From assembly GCA_016793165.1 (NCBI GenBank), contig JAEULA010000065.1, forward strand, positions 124,001 to 188,000: 64,000 bases of DNA. The letters run 5' to 3'. The translations under genes and the position numbers were made by a program. Numbering within the stretch: position 1 is the stretch's first letter; every line of letters begins with the position of its first letter. Below, piece after piece: positions 27,005-35,193 of this stretch. This DNA comes from Alphaproteobacteria bacterium (lineage in GTDB: Bacteria > Pseudomonadota > Alphaproteobacteria > CACIAM-22H2). The notes beneath the pieces were generated by a model that saw only the letters and a list, made by a program, of their open reading frames with translations, had not been told where the DNA came from and made no database searches.

Positions 27005-28354
27005 ATGCGTGATGCGCTCGGCCACGAGGTGACGACGTCCTCGCGCGACTGCGTGGCCGCGCTCGACGCGACGCAGGAATCCTATCTCGGCTTCCGCGTC
27101 GATGCGGCGCAGCATGTGAACGCGGCGCTCAAGGCGGATCCCGCCTGCGTCATGGCGAATTGCCTGAAGGGCTGCCTGACGATGCTGCTGTCCAACGCCG
27201 GCGTCCTGGGCGCGGTCGACCAGCGCATCGCCGCGGCCGAGGCATCGGCGGCCACCGCGACGAAGCGCGAGCGGCTGCATTTGGTCGCGCTCAAGGCCTG
27301 GCGCGTCGGGCGCAACGACGAGGCGCTGGCCGCGTGGGAGGCGATCCTCGCCGAGCATCCGCATGATCTCGCGGCGCTTCGCCTCGCGCATTTCAGCTAT
27401 TTCTGGACGACCGGCGACGCGCGTCGAATGCGCAGCTCCGTCGAGCGGGCGCTCGGTCGCTGGGACCCGGCGATGCCGGGCTACGGCTTCGTGCTCGGCA
27501 TGCAAGCCTTCGCCTGCGAGGAGTCCGGCGACTATGTCGAGGCGGAGAGGCAGGGGCTCGCGGCGATCGCGCGCAATCCCGCCGACCTGTGGGCGATCCA
27601 CGCCGTGGCGCACGTGATGGAGATGCAGGCCCGCCATGGCGAGGGCGCGAGCTGGGTCGAGGCGCATCGCGCAGCGACGGCCGAGGCGACGAACTTCAAG
27701 TTCCATCTCGCCTGGCATCGCGCGCTGTTCCTTCTCGAGGGCGGACGGATCGGCGACGTCCTCGACGCCTACGATCGCGAGGTCCGCGATCTCGGCTCGC
27801 CGCTGGTTGCCGGGCAGCCCGACCTGTACATCGACGTTCAGAACGCCGCGGCGCTGCTCATGCGGCTGGAGCTCCTCGACGTGCCGGTCGGCGATCGCTG
27901 GACCGAGCTTGCCGACAAGGCCGAGAAGCGGATCGGCGATCACGTCGTCCTCTTCACCGTGCCGCACTGGATGATGGCTCTTGCCGCGGCCGAGCGCTGG
28001 GCGAAGACGGACGAGCTTCTGGCGGCGATGCGCGACCACGCCGCCCGGTCGGGCGCGAGCGAGGCCGACGTCGTCGCGCGTGTCGCCATTCCGGCGGCCG
28101 AATGCGTGCGGGCACATCGCCGGCGCGAATGGGACAGGGCGCTGAGCAGCCTCTTTCCGGTGCGCCACGAGATCGTGCGGCTCGGCGGCAGCCATGCCCA
28201 GCGCGACATCCTCTGGCAGGTCATGGCCGATGCCGCCGCGCATGGCGGTCACATGCGCGAGCTTCGCCAGCTGGTCGACGAGGTGACGCGGTCGCGGCCG
28301 CCGCGCAGCCTGCCGACGCTCTACCGGCGCGCCGGCCAGTTGCTGGCGACGTGA
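27005..28354 (+). CDS. TTC38-like tetratricopeptide repeat protein
   Basis: All-helical protein of 449 aa resembling the tetratricopeptide repeat protein 38 family, which is shared between bacteria and animals and has no settled function. Helical pairs are visible throughout, for example DALAAWEAILAEHPHDLAALRLAHFSY, GYGFVLGMQAFACEESGDY, and the WAIHAVAHVMEMQARHGEG segment with conserved His residues. There is no signal peptide, so it is cytoplasmic. It follows the NUDIX gene by 18 bases and ends 19 bases from the convergent phosphoramidate-type operon. Confidence 0.82.
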   Translation: MRDALGHEVTTSSRDCVAALDATQESYLGFRVDAAQHVNAALKADPACVMANCLKGCLTMLLSNAGVLGAVDQRIAAAEASAATATKRERLHLVALKAWRVGRNDEALAAWEAILAEHPHDLAALRLAHFSYFWTTGDARRMRSSVERALGRWDPAMPGYGFVLGMQAFACEESGDYVEAERQGLAAIARNPADLWAIHAVAHVMEMQARHGEGASWVEAHRAATAEATNFKFHLAWHRALFLLEGGRIGDVLDAYDREVRDLGSPLVAGQPDLYIDVQNAAALLMRLELLDVPVGDRWTELADKAEKRIGDHVVLFTVPHWMMALAAAERWAKTDELLAAMRDHAARSGASEADVVARVAIPAAECVRAHRRREWDRALSSLFPVRHEIVRLGGSHAQRDILWQVMADAAAHGGHMRELRQLVDEVTRSRPPRSLPTLYRRAGQLLAT

Positions 28355-28373
28355 GCGTCGCCGGGGCGGCGTC

Positions 28374-29120
28374 TCAGGCCGGAAGGGACAATCGCCCGGC
28401 GGCGAGCTGGGCCTCGTAGAAGGCGAGGTCGCTTGCGGAATCGATCTCGCCCCAGCCGGGCACGGTCGGCACGGCCCGGATCTCGGTGTCCGCATGGATG
28501 AGCGCGCGCAGAAGGCTCGTCATGTCGAGCCGGTCGCATGCCGGCGCATCCAGTGTCGCGCGATGGCGCTGCGCCGCCTGCCAGGCCGCCGGCGTGAAGC
28601 GCAGCAGGCCCATGTACTGGCCTTCGATGTCGTCGATGCTGCGCGGCCTGCGCCCGATGTCGACGATGCGGTCGCCCTGAAGGCGGAAAGTCTCGGCATC
28701 GCTGAGAGGATCTTCGAAGCGGCCCTCCCATAGGCGGCGCCAATCCGGATCGTAGGCCACGGCGATCGGCGCTGTGGCGACGGCGAGCCGGCGCACGGTC
28801 TCGGCCGCGTAGAAGATGTCGGCGTAGCTCACGAGGCAGGGGCCGGCCTCCAGCCAGGCCGCAGCGCAGGCGAGTGAGGCGACCATGTTGGTCGTTTCCC
28901 ACCGCGGATTGTGGAACCGCGACAATCCTGGCAGCGCGAGCAGCTCGGCGCGGTAGCCGGTGACGATGCCGACCTCTGATACGCCGGCGGCCGCGAGCGC
29001 GGCGCACTGCATGGCGAGGAGCGGACGGCCGGCCAGCTCGGTAAGGCATTTGGGCTTCGCTTCGGTGAGCGCGCCCATGCGGCTGCCGCGACCGGCCGCG
29101 AGGATGACGGCGCGCATCAT
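28374..29120 (-). CDS. Nucleotidyltransferase, probable CTP:phosphoglutamine cytidylyltransferase
   Basis: Sugar-nucleotidyltransferase-fold enzyme of 248 aa. The nucleotide-binding signature AVILAAGRGSRMGALTEAKPK is at residues 4-24, the metal Asp is Asp101 in SYADIFY, and the second acidic site is in GWGEIDSASDL near the end. Such enzymes move a nucleotide onto a phosphate. The gene sits directly downstream of a C26-type amidotransferase and a PEP-synthase-like kinase, in the same order as cj1416 behind cj1417 and cj1418 in Campylobacter jejuni. There this enzyme couples CTP to glutamine phosphate. By context I infer that reaction, giving CDP-L-glutamine. Alone, the sequence would only support a generic NTP transferase. 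Its ATG overlaps the preceding stop (ATGA). Confidence 0.85.
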   Translation of the reverse strand: MMRAVILAAGRGSRMGALTEAKPKCLTELAGRPLLAMQCAALAAAGVSEVGIVTGYRAELLALPGLSRFHNPRWETTNMVASLACAAAWLEAGPCLVSYADIFYAAETVRRLAVATAPIAVAYDPDWRRLWEGRFEDPLSDAETFRLQGDRIVDIGRRPRSIDDIEGQYMGLLRFTPAAWQAAQRHRATLDAPACDRLDMTSLLRALIHADTEIRAVPTVPGWGEIDSASDLAFYEAQLAAGRLSLPA

Positions 29121-29725
29121 CGCCGCCCCTCGAGGGCGCGACGCGCGGCATCGACGTCCGCCTCGCGGAAGGGATGGCAGCGCTCGGGATGCCACATGAT
29201 CCCGGTGATCGGCAGCGATTCGTGCCGCATCGCCTCGATCGAGCCGTCCTCGGCGGTGGCGAGGCTGCGAAAGGCGCGCGGCACCTCGTCGAAGCCCCAG
29301 CTGTGAAAGCTGTTCACGTGGTCCGGCCCGGTCGCGGCAACAATGTTGTGATGCACGGCGATGTGGCCTTCGAGCCGGCGGAGCCGTGCGCCGGCACGGT
29401 AGGCCAGGAGCTGGAGTCCGCGGCAGACGGCGAGCACCGGCACGCGCCGGCGCTCGGCCCACGCCAGGAGCGCGATCTCGGTGGCGTCGCGCTCCGGACT
29501 GGGGCCGCCGAGATCCGCGAGATCCTCGCCACCGGACAGGAGCACGGACTGGATCCCGAGCGCCTCGGCCCACGCGGCCGCGTCGGGCGCGCGGTTCGGC
29601 ACGGGAATGACGAGGCCGCCGCAGGCGGCGAGGAACGAGGTCCAGCGCTGGTCGAGCGCATCGCGCCGCTCGCCACGATCGGCGAGAACGTCCACACGCT
29701 GCGTGATGGCGATGCGCCGCGTCAT
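29117..29725 (-). CDS. Class I amidotransferase-type hydrolase, probable gamma-glutamyl-CDP-amidate hydrolase
   Basis: Peptidase C26/glutamine amidotransferase class I fold, 202 aa. The nucleophile is Cys101 in VLAVCRGLQLLAY and the other triad members are His179 and Glu181 in IMWHPER. SGGEDLADLGG near residue 65 is typical of gamma-glutamyl hydrolases. It is a free-standing hydrolase domain with no synthase partner. In the Campylobacter MeOPN pathway the homologous position (cj1417) hydrolyses CDP-L-glutamine to cytidine diphosphoramidate and glutamate, and I infer the same here. It is coupled by ATGA overlaps both to the upstream kinase and to the downstream nucleotidyltransferase. A gamma-glutamyl-GABA hydrolase would be the naive annotation. 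Confidence 0.85.
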   Translation of the reverse strand: MTRRIAITQRVDVLADRGERRDALDQRWTSFLAACGGLVIPVPNRAPDAAAWAEALGIQSVLLSGGEDLADLGGPSPERDATEIALLAWAERRRVPVLAVCRGLQLLAYRAGARLRRLEGHIAVHHNIVAATGPDHVNSFHSWGFDEVPRAFRSLATAEDGSIEAMRHESLPITGIMWHPERCHPFREADVDAARRALEGRR

Positions 29726-32052
29726 CCGTGCGCCTCGACGCGCCGGTTGCCGCAGTCCAGGCGGAGCAGCCGCGCCTTGCTCCAGCGCGCGTACTGCGTC
29801 TCGCCGGCGCCGATCACGGCCGGAAGCTTGAGCTCCGCCGCGCGGATGGCCATGTGCGAATTGATTCCGCCATAGGCGGTCACCAGGCCGGCGATGCCGC
29901 GGGCGAACAGCCAGTCGAAGCCCGGGTCGGCGTTGGGGATGCAGACGATGGCGCCGCGCAGGCGCTCGGCCGGGGCGTTGGCGCCGACGGCGGGCCCCTC
30001 GGCCGCGTTCTGCGTGATGAAGTTCGGATCGGTCGGCGGCAGCTCGAAGGCGTAGACGTCCTCGGGGCGCGCCAGCAGCGGCGGCAGCACGATGGCGCGG
30101 GTCAGGGCATGCGCGGCCCTCCCTGCCGCGATCGAGCGCGCGAAGGCGTCGCGCTGGTCCTCGCTGGAGGCGTGCAGGGTCTCGACGACGCGGGCGTCGA
30201 GATAGGCGACGTCCTCGCGGGCGAATCCCATCGCCTCGCCGAGCGCGCCGAGCTGCTTGAGGACGTCGCTGAGCGAGCGGGTGAAGACGAACTTGGCGTA
30301 TTCGCGGCCCTGGATCGCGGCCTGCAGGAACTCGAAGAGCCCGACGACGTCGATGTCCAGTCGGTGCTCGGCGATCAGCCGCTCGATGCGGCGCATCTGC
30401 GGAACCGACAGCGCGAAGGGCGCGTGCGCCGCGGGCTCGGCCGCCGCCGGCCGCGACCAGTCGAAATAGCGCTCCGGCGCCTCGTCGTAGCGCGGCGAGA
30501 GGATGTCGTAGGTCCCCGGCCGGAGATGGCCGTAGCGCTCCAGGAAGGCCTCGCGCGGCATCGCCGCGAAATCGCTGGCAAGGCGCGTGCTGACCGTGTC
30601 GAGCCCCGCGAGGAACTGCTCGCGCTGCGGCGCGTCGATGGCGCCGACCGCGACAAGGGAGTTGAGCATCTGCACGGCGATGAACCCGGCGCGCGCGAGT
30701 CCGGCGAAGGGCAGCGTTCCGTAGCGCTTGCAGTCCTCGATCAGCCAGTAGAGCCGCGTGACCGGATCGAGGTCCGCCTTCGCGAGCGCCGCCTGGCGCT
30801 CCTCGAGCTCGCGGATGCGCTCGCTGTCCTGCCGCCACAGGCCGGTACGCGAGGAGATCACCCTGTTGGTGAGCCGGCGCAGGCTGTCGGCGAGCGAGTC
30901 GATCTCGGCGGCCGCGAAGCCGGCCTCGCCGAGGCGCGCCATGCGATGCGCGAGATCGAAGGTGTAGCAAGAGAAGACGATCTCGAACTCGACCTTGTCG
31001 TGCAGCGCGGGCGCGGCGAGGAGCTCGCCGACATAGTGGTCGACCAGCCGGTCGGCGAGGGCGTCGTCGACGTCCTGCGGGATGAACGAGTTGAAGCTGA
31101 CGCGCACGTCGACATAGGGCAGGCCGTGGAACGAGAGCAGCAGCGGGAAGCTGCGGAGATTGCGGTACCCGTAGTTGTGGCGCTGGTATGCCCAGATGCT
31201 GTCCGTCACCAGGCTGCGGTACAGGGACAGCGCCAGCGGTCGCGGTCGCACGCCGACGATCTCCGCCGGATTCCAGTCCGGCATGACGCCGAACACGGTG
31301 CGCCGGCCGCGCAGATAGGGATGCGGCCGGTCGGCGGCGGCGAGCTTGGCGGCGATCGCGGCGAGCGATCCGGCGTGGGACTCCCGCTCGACGCGCCCGT
31401 CGCCGCCGGCGGCGGCGAGCGGCCGGACCTGAAGCAGCACCAGGTCGCCGCCGCGCGTCAGCGCGAACTCGATGTCCAGCGCGTCGGCCGCGAAGAGGAT
31501 CTCGAGCTCGCGGGCGAGGTCGAGGACGCGGTCGAGCGGCGCCGGCGCCGGCTTGGCGTGATGTTTCCAGTGCACATAGGTGCGCAGGCCGCCGGCGCGG
31601 CCCGCGGTGACGGCGGCGGTGTCGCCGGACTGGTCGTAGTTGACCACGACGTAGGGCGCGCCCGTGTTCGGGTCGCGGGTGAATGCGACGCCGCTCAGCG
31701 ATACGTCGCGGAGCATCGGCTGGACGAATACCTGTTCGTCGTCTCCGGCGTCGCCGTAGGAGGCGAAGACCCCGTCGATCGCGGCGGCGAGCGCATCGCG
31801 GCTGAGCAGGTGGGGAATGGAGAGGTATTTTCCGGCTTGGGACGCGGCCGCGCCGTCCTCGTTGCGCGCGCTCGAGCGGGCGATCAGGGGACCGCGTGCC
31901 CAGTCCTCGGCGAGGATGCCTTCGAGGGCCGCGTCGCGCGCCGCGCGCCAGTCGGCGTGCGCGATTCGCCGCTGGGGCAGCACGCGCGCCGAGACGAGGC
32001 GCGTGCCGGCGCGCTCCAGGGTCTCGGACTTGGTGCCGAAGGCGAGCGCCAT
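29722..32052 (-). CDS. PEP synthase-like kinase, probable L-glutamine kinase
   Basis: Protein of 776 aa with the domain order of PEP synthase/PPDK-type phosphotransferases. The N-terminal ATP-grasp part (about 1-215) has RSSARNEDGAAASQAGKYL and ends in LDIEFALTRGGDLVLLQVRPL. A long central domain of about 450 residues is unlike that of true PEP synthase. A C-terminal swivelling domain carries the phospho-histidine His733 in GGINSHMAIRAAELKLPAVIG. The PEP/pyruvate barrel domain is absent, so it should not make PEP. This is the architecture of Campylobacter Cj1418, which phosphorylates the amide nitrogen of glutamine. Start is the ATG at 32052; it is the third-from-last gene of the operon. Confidence 0.88.
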   Translation of the reverse strand: MALAFGTKSETLERAGTRLVSARVLPQRRIAHADWRAARDAALEGILAEDWARGPLIARSSARNEDGAAASQAGKYLSIPHLLSRDALAAAIDGVFASYGDAGDDEQVFVQPMLRDVSLSGVAFTRDPNTGAPYVVVNYDQSGDTAAVTAGRAGGLRTYVHWKHHAKPAPAPLDRVLDLARELEILFAADALDIEFALTRGGDLVLLQVRPLAAAGGDGRVERESHAGSLAAIAAKLAAADRPHPYLRGRRTVFGVMPDWNPAEIVGVRPRPLALSLYRSLVTDSIWAYQRHNYGYRNLRSFPLLLSFHGLPYVDVRVSFNSFIPQDVDDALADRLVDHYVGELLAAPALHDKVEFEIVFSCYTFDLAHRMARLGEAGFAAAEIDSLADSLRRLTNRVISSRTGLWRQDSERIRELEERQAALAKADLDPVTRLYWLIEDCKRYGTLPFAGLARAGFIAVQMLNSLVAVGAIDAPQREQFLAGLDTVSTRLASDFAAMPREAFLERYGHLRPGTYDILSPRYDEAPERYFDWSRPAAAEPAAHAPFALSVPQMRRIERLIAEHRLDIDVVGLFEFLQAAIQGREYAKFVFTRSLSDVLKQLGALGEAMGFAREDVAYLDARVVETLHASSEDQRDAFARSIAAGRAAHALTRAIVLPPLLARPEDVYAFELPPTDPNFITQNAAEGPAVGANAPAERLRGAIVCIPNADPGFDWLFARGIAGLVTAYGGINSHMAIRAAELKLPAVIGAGETQYARWSKARLLRLDCGNRRVEAHG

Positions 32053-32062
32053 GGCGCGGGCG

Positions 32063-32842
32063 TCAGATCCGTCGTGCCGACCACGCGCGGGTGCGGTAGG
32101 TCGTGACGATCGCGTCGAGGCCGCTGATGCGCTCCGCGACGACGGCCATGAACCTCGCCCAGCGCTCGGGGCCGAGCTGGACGCGGATGTCGTTCACCGA
32201 GTCCCACACGCCGAGATACTGCGACGGGCTCTGCGCCACGGTGTGGCGGCCCTCGACGTACACGACGTCGGTGAAGAGCTCGGAGCCGAGCAGGCGCTCG
32301 GTCAGGGTCTCGGTGATGCCCGAATTGCCCGAGGAGACTCGCTTCATGTCGGGCGCGAGCGTGCGCAGTTCGGCCTCGATCTCGACCAGGATCGGATTGG
32401 CCTCGAGCAGGCGCGGGTTCCACAGCGCCACGAAGCGCCCGCCCGGCCGCAGGAGGCGATGGAACTCGCGCGTCGCGCGCTCGAAGTCGGCCCAGTGGAA
32501 CGAGGAGGCCATCGACACGAGATCGACGCTGGAGGTCTCCAGGCCGGTCGCCTCGGCACTGCCCTCGCGATAACTCACGCGGTGCCGGGCGCAGTCGCGG
32601 ATGCCGTGCCCGCGCATGTCGTCGTTGGGCTCGACGGCAGTGACGTGGCGCACGAGGGTCGCGAGCATCCGCGTCCAGATGCCGGTGCCGGCGCCGACAT
32701 CGGCGGCCTCGATCGCGGCGGGCGGCTTGTCCATCAGTCCGAGCAGCGCCGGAACCACCGACGGCGCGTAGGCGGGACGGTATTTCGAATAGTTGGCTGC
32801 GAGCCCCGTGAAGTCGCCGTGCTTGAGTGCAGACTGGGTCAT
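32063..32842 (-). CDS. Class I SAM-dependent methyltransferase
   Basis: Methyltransferase of 259 aa. Motif I is EAADVGAGTGIWTRML near residue 47, VTAVEPNDDM supplies the acidic residue for the ribose, and VSMASSFHWADFE and the LRPGGRFVALWNP strand follow. The N-terminal FTGLAANYSKYRPAYAP is typical of small-molecule methyltransferases of this subfamily. It lies 10 bases upstream of the glutamine-kinase-like gene. In the C. jejuni MeOPN operon two methyltransferases occupy this position, so O-methylation of a phosphoramidate intermediate is the natural guess. Only one is present here. Confidence 0.88.
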   Translation of the reverse strand: MTQSALKHGDFTGLAANYSKYRPAYAPSVVPALLGLMDKPPAAIEAADVGAGTGIWTRMLATLVRHVTAVEPNDDMRGHGIRDCARHRVSYREGSAEATGLETSSVDLVSMASSFHWADFERATREFHRLLRPGGRFVALWNPRLLEANPILVEIEAELRTLAPDMKRVSSGNSGITETLTERLLGSELFTDVVYVEGRHTVAQSPSQYLGVWDSVNDIRVQLGPERWARFMAVVAERISGLDAIVTTYRTRAWSARRI

Positions 32843-32859
32843 CGTCGTCCTCGCGGAAG

Positions 32860-33405
32860 TCAGCCGGTCGCCGCGACCGGCACCGCCAGTCGCCGCCAGA
32901 TCAGGTCCGCGGCGCTCTCGGCCGAGCAGGCGCCGTGGTTGTCGATCACGAGATCCGCGGCCGTCGGCTCGTCATGGCGCGTGTCGAGACCCGGCATCGG
33001 CCCGGCCTGGCCGTCGCGGGCGGCCGCGTAGAGGCGCTTGGGGTCGCGTCGCTGCCGCTCGTGGAGCGGCACGCGCAGGAAAATCTCGCGATAGCCCGCG
33101 ATGTTCGCGCGGTTCCAGGCGTAGACCTCCCGGAACATGCAGATCGTCGCGCAGACGACGTGGAGGCCCTGTCCCGACAGCTCGGCGCACAGCCGGCCGT
33201 AGACGCCTGCGAGCCAGCGCCGGTCCTCGGGCGCGTGGCGGGTCTCGGCGCCGAGCACGCGGCGCATCCGGTCGCCGTCGAGCAACACGGTCGGCGCGCC
33301 GGCCGCGACGAGGCGCGCGCGCAGCAGCTCGGCGACGGTCGTCTTGCCCGCGCCGGACAGGCCGGTGATCCAGAACACGGGTGCCGGGATCGTCGCGCGG
33401 ATCAC
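32860..33405 (-). CDS. APS-kinase-like protein, probable cytidine diphosphoramidate kinase
   Basis: P-loop kinase of the adenylylsulfate kinase family, 181 aa from the GTG at 33405. It has Walker A ITGLSGAGKTT (residues 13-23), LLDGDRMRRVLG (41-52) like the DGD of APS kinases, and QRRDPKRLYAAAR (118-130) matching the family RDPKGLY block. The segment that holds the APS substrate in true APS kinases (usually I-S-P-Y/F-R-x-D-R) reads ICMFREVYAWNR here, so the substrate is probably different. In C. jejuni the homologue Cj1415 phosphorylates the 3'-OH of cytidine diphosphoramidate. There is no cysN/cysD/cysH nearby. The GTG overlaps the stop of the sulfotransferase-like gene. Confidence 0.85.
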   Translation of the reverse strand: MIRATIPAPVFWITGLSGAGKTTVAELLRARLVAAGAPTVLLDGDRMRRVLGAETRHAPEDRRWLAGVYGRLCAELSGQGLHVVCATICMFREVYAWNRANIAGYREIFLRVPLHERQRRDPKRLYAAARDGQAGPMPGLDTRHDEPTAADLVIDNHGACSAESAADLIWRRLAVPVAATG

Positions 33406-34229
33406 GGGCCGATCGGCAGGTTCATGGCGTCGGCCATCGGCCCGAAGATGAACCTGGCGCTCTGCCATTGCGCATCGGAGAGGCGGTCGCGGCCGTAACC
33501 GATGCCGCCGGCGCCGTGATAGCGCCAGCCCTTGCGATAGGCGGAGTCGAGCATCGGCTTGTAGAACCGCGAGCGCTCGCGGCCGGCGATCGCCTTCTCC
33601 TCGAGCTCGCGACTGCGCGCAAGGGACCAGTTGTCGAGCGCGTCCGCGATCTGGTCGTCGCTCGGCGCCAGGCCGAGGAAGCCCGCCGCGGCGCGCAGCG
33701 TCTCCTCGCCGCGATCGCGCATGTCCGAGAAGCGGATGATGTGGAACGGAACCTTGCGCAGCACCGCGAGATTGAGCCAGCTCAGCACGTGCGACGCCCA
33801 GGTTCCGTAGCCGTAGGCGATGTAGGGCTCGTAGGTGCCGAAGCGCATGTAGAAGTCGATCAGGGTCGCGCGCGCCGTCTCGATCTGCTCGGGCGTGGCC
33901 GCGGCATAGTCGAGTGCGCGCGGCAGCAGATAGCCGGCGGAGGAGATTCCCGCGTCGATCGGATCGCGCAGCACGTAGACGATGCCCGCGATCGGGCCGC
34001 AGTTGATCAGCCCGTCGGTCGCGACGAGATGGGTGAAGACGTAGTTCTGGTCCCGAGACGCCGGACTCGACGGCAGCCGGAACTGGACCGTCATCGGCGG
34101 GATCTTGGAATCGAGATCGGTGATCGAGGTGACCCGGCCGAACAGCAGATTGGCCAGGCCGATCTGGGCCTTGATGTTGCCGGAGCTCGGGTAGCCGGCA
34201 AGCCAGACGATGGGACGGGGATCGGACAT
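33402..34229 (-). CDS. Sulfotransferase-fold protein, possible phosphoramidate transferase
   Basis: Protein of about 275 aa with the sulfotransferase fold. The 5'-phosphosulfate loop is IVWLAGYPSSGN at residues 7-18, in place of the usual GYPKSGNTW. The 3'-phosphate-binding strand and arginine are in IVYVLRDPIDAGIS at 83-96, and a downstream GxxGxGRDRLSDAQ-type tail matches family ends. The start at 34229 fits family N-termini; in-frame ATGs at 34262 and 34265 are possible. It is coupled (GTGA overlap) to an APS-kinase-like gene. Normally that would suggest PAPS-dependent sulfation, but the rest of the operon makes a 3'-phospho-CDP-amidate donor, a close PAPS analogue. I infer that it may transfer the phosphoramidate group. 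Confidence 0.78.
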   Translation of the reverse strand: MSDPRPIVWLAGYPSSGNIKAQIGLANLLFGRVTSITDLDSKIPPMTVQFRLPSSPASRDQNYVFTHLVATDGLINCGPIAGIVYVLRDPIDAGISSAGYLLPRALDYAAATPEQIETARATLIDFYMRFGTYEPYIAYGYGTWASHVLSWLNLAVLRKVPFHIIRFSDMRDRGEETLRAAAGFLGLAPSDDQIADALDNWSLARSRELEEKAIAGRERSRFYKPMLDSAYRKGWRYHGAGGIGYGRDRLSDAQWQSARFIFGPMADAMNLPIGP

Positions 34230-34307
34230 CGATGTCACGCGCGCGAAGGGGGAGGCGCGCATCATCGGCCGGCAATGGTTAACCGTCGGCTTACGATGAA
34301 CTGGCGG

Positions 34308-35111
34308 TTAGCCGGAATCGGCGAGGACTCGACGGACCGCCTGGATCACGGCCTGGGGATGGGTCTTGAGCAGGCGATGGCCGCCGCCCTCGATCTCGAC
34401 CACGGTCAGCGGCGGCCGATCGGCGTCGGGCGAGGCGGCCGCGAGATCGGCGGCGTCGAAATAGGCCGCGGGCTCGCCGCTGGCCGCGGCCTCCATGCTG
34501 GCCTTGCGGCTGCCGGTGATCACCGTCGACGGCGTGGCGCGCTCGGCGAGGTAGGCGTGGTAGCGGCGCGCCGTGACCCGGCCGGTCTCGACGTCGAGGC
34601 CGAAGAACTCGCGGCACAGCGCCTCGAGGGCGGGCCGGTGCTCGGCGGCCGTGCGCGCGTGGGCCCGGCGCAGCGCGACGTGCGAGGCCTGCATGCGCGT
34701 GGTGTCGAACGGCGTGTCGATCAGGAAGACGTGCGCGAGCTCGGGAAGCTGGCCGCCGAGGGCGAGGCCGATCAGGCCCGAGAATGATTCCGCGATCAGC
34801 ACGAAGGGCTGCGCGTCGAAAGCGTGGCGCAGGGGCGCGGTGGTCTCGCGCGCGAGCTCGTCGATCGCATAGCCCGTGGCCGGCCGGTGCGAGCGGCCGT
34901 GGCCGCGCAGGTCGAGGAAGGCGAGATTGCAGTCGTCGAGCAGCGGCGCGAGATGCGCGAGGCGCGCGGAGTCGCCGAGCGCGCCGTGCAGCAGCGCGAC
35001 GTTCGCGGCGCCGGCGCGACGCCGGCGGGTGGTGCCGACCAGGCCGTTGAGGCGCCAGGTCGACCAGGGCTCGGCGTCGGCAGGAAGGGCGGCGGTCGGG
35101 GACATGGGCAC
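34308..35111 (-). CDS. Alpha/beta hydrolase
   Basis: Serine hydrolase of 267 aa with the alpha/beta fold. HGALGDS forms the oxyanion region near residue 42, DLRGHGRS follows near 67, the nucleophile Ser is in IAESFSGLIG near 108, the acid is in the VFLIDTPFDTT or later region, and the catalytic His is in EGGGHRLLKTHP. It ends less than 80 bases upstream of the sulfotransferase-like gene on the same strand, so it is probably the first gene of the phosphoramidate-type operon. A role in processing or releasing the modified product is speculation. Confidence 0.85.
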   Translation of the reverse strand: MPMSPTAALPADAEPWSTWRLNGLVGTTRRRRAGAANVALLHGALGDSARLAHLAPLLDDCNLAFLDLRGHGRSHRPATGYAIDELARETTAPLRHAFDAQPFVLIAESFSGLIGLALGGQLPELAHVFLIDTPFDTTRMQASHVALRRAHARTAAEHRPALEALCREFFGLDVETGRVTARRYHAYLAERATPSTVITGSRKASMEAAASGEPAAYFDAADLAAASPDADRPPLTVVEIEGGGHRLLKTHPQAVIQAVRRVLADSG

Positions 35112-35193
35112 CGTGCGCGAGCGGAGGCGGCGGAGGCAGGGGGGTGCGAAAGCGGAGGGCGGGGCGGCGCCGGTCGGGACGGCACCTTGCCGT

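Noticed and set aside
29722..32052. Annotation as phosphoenolpyruvate synthase
   Set aside because: The C-terminal PEP/pyruvate-binding barrel is missing and the protein ends with the phospho-His domain, so the PEP-forming reaction is not expected.
28374..34229. Reading the operon as a PAPS-dependent sulfation cluster
   Set aside because: The APS-kinase-like and sulfotransferase-like genes alone would suggest it, but the glutamine-kinase-like, hydrolase and nucleotidyltransferase genes have no place in sulfation and no ATP sulfurylase is present. It remains the main alternative for those two genes only.
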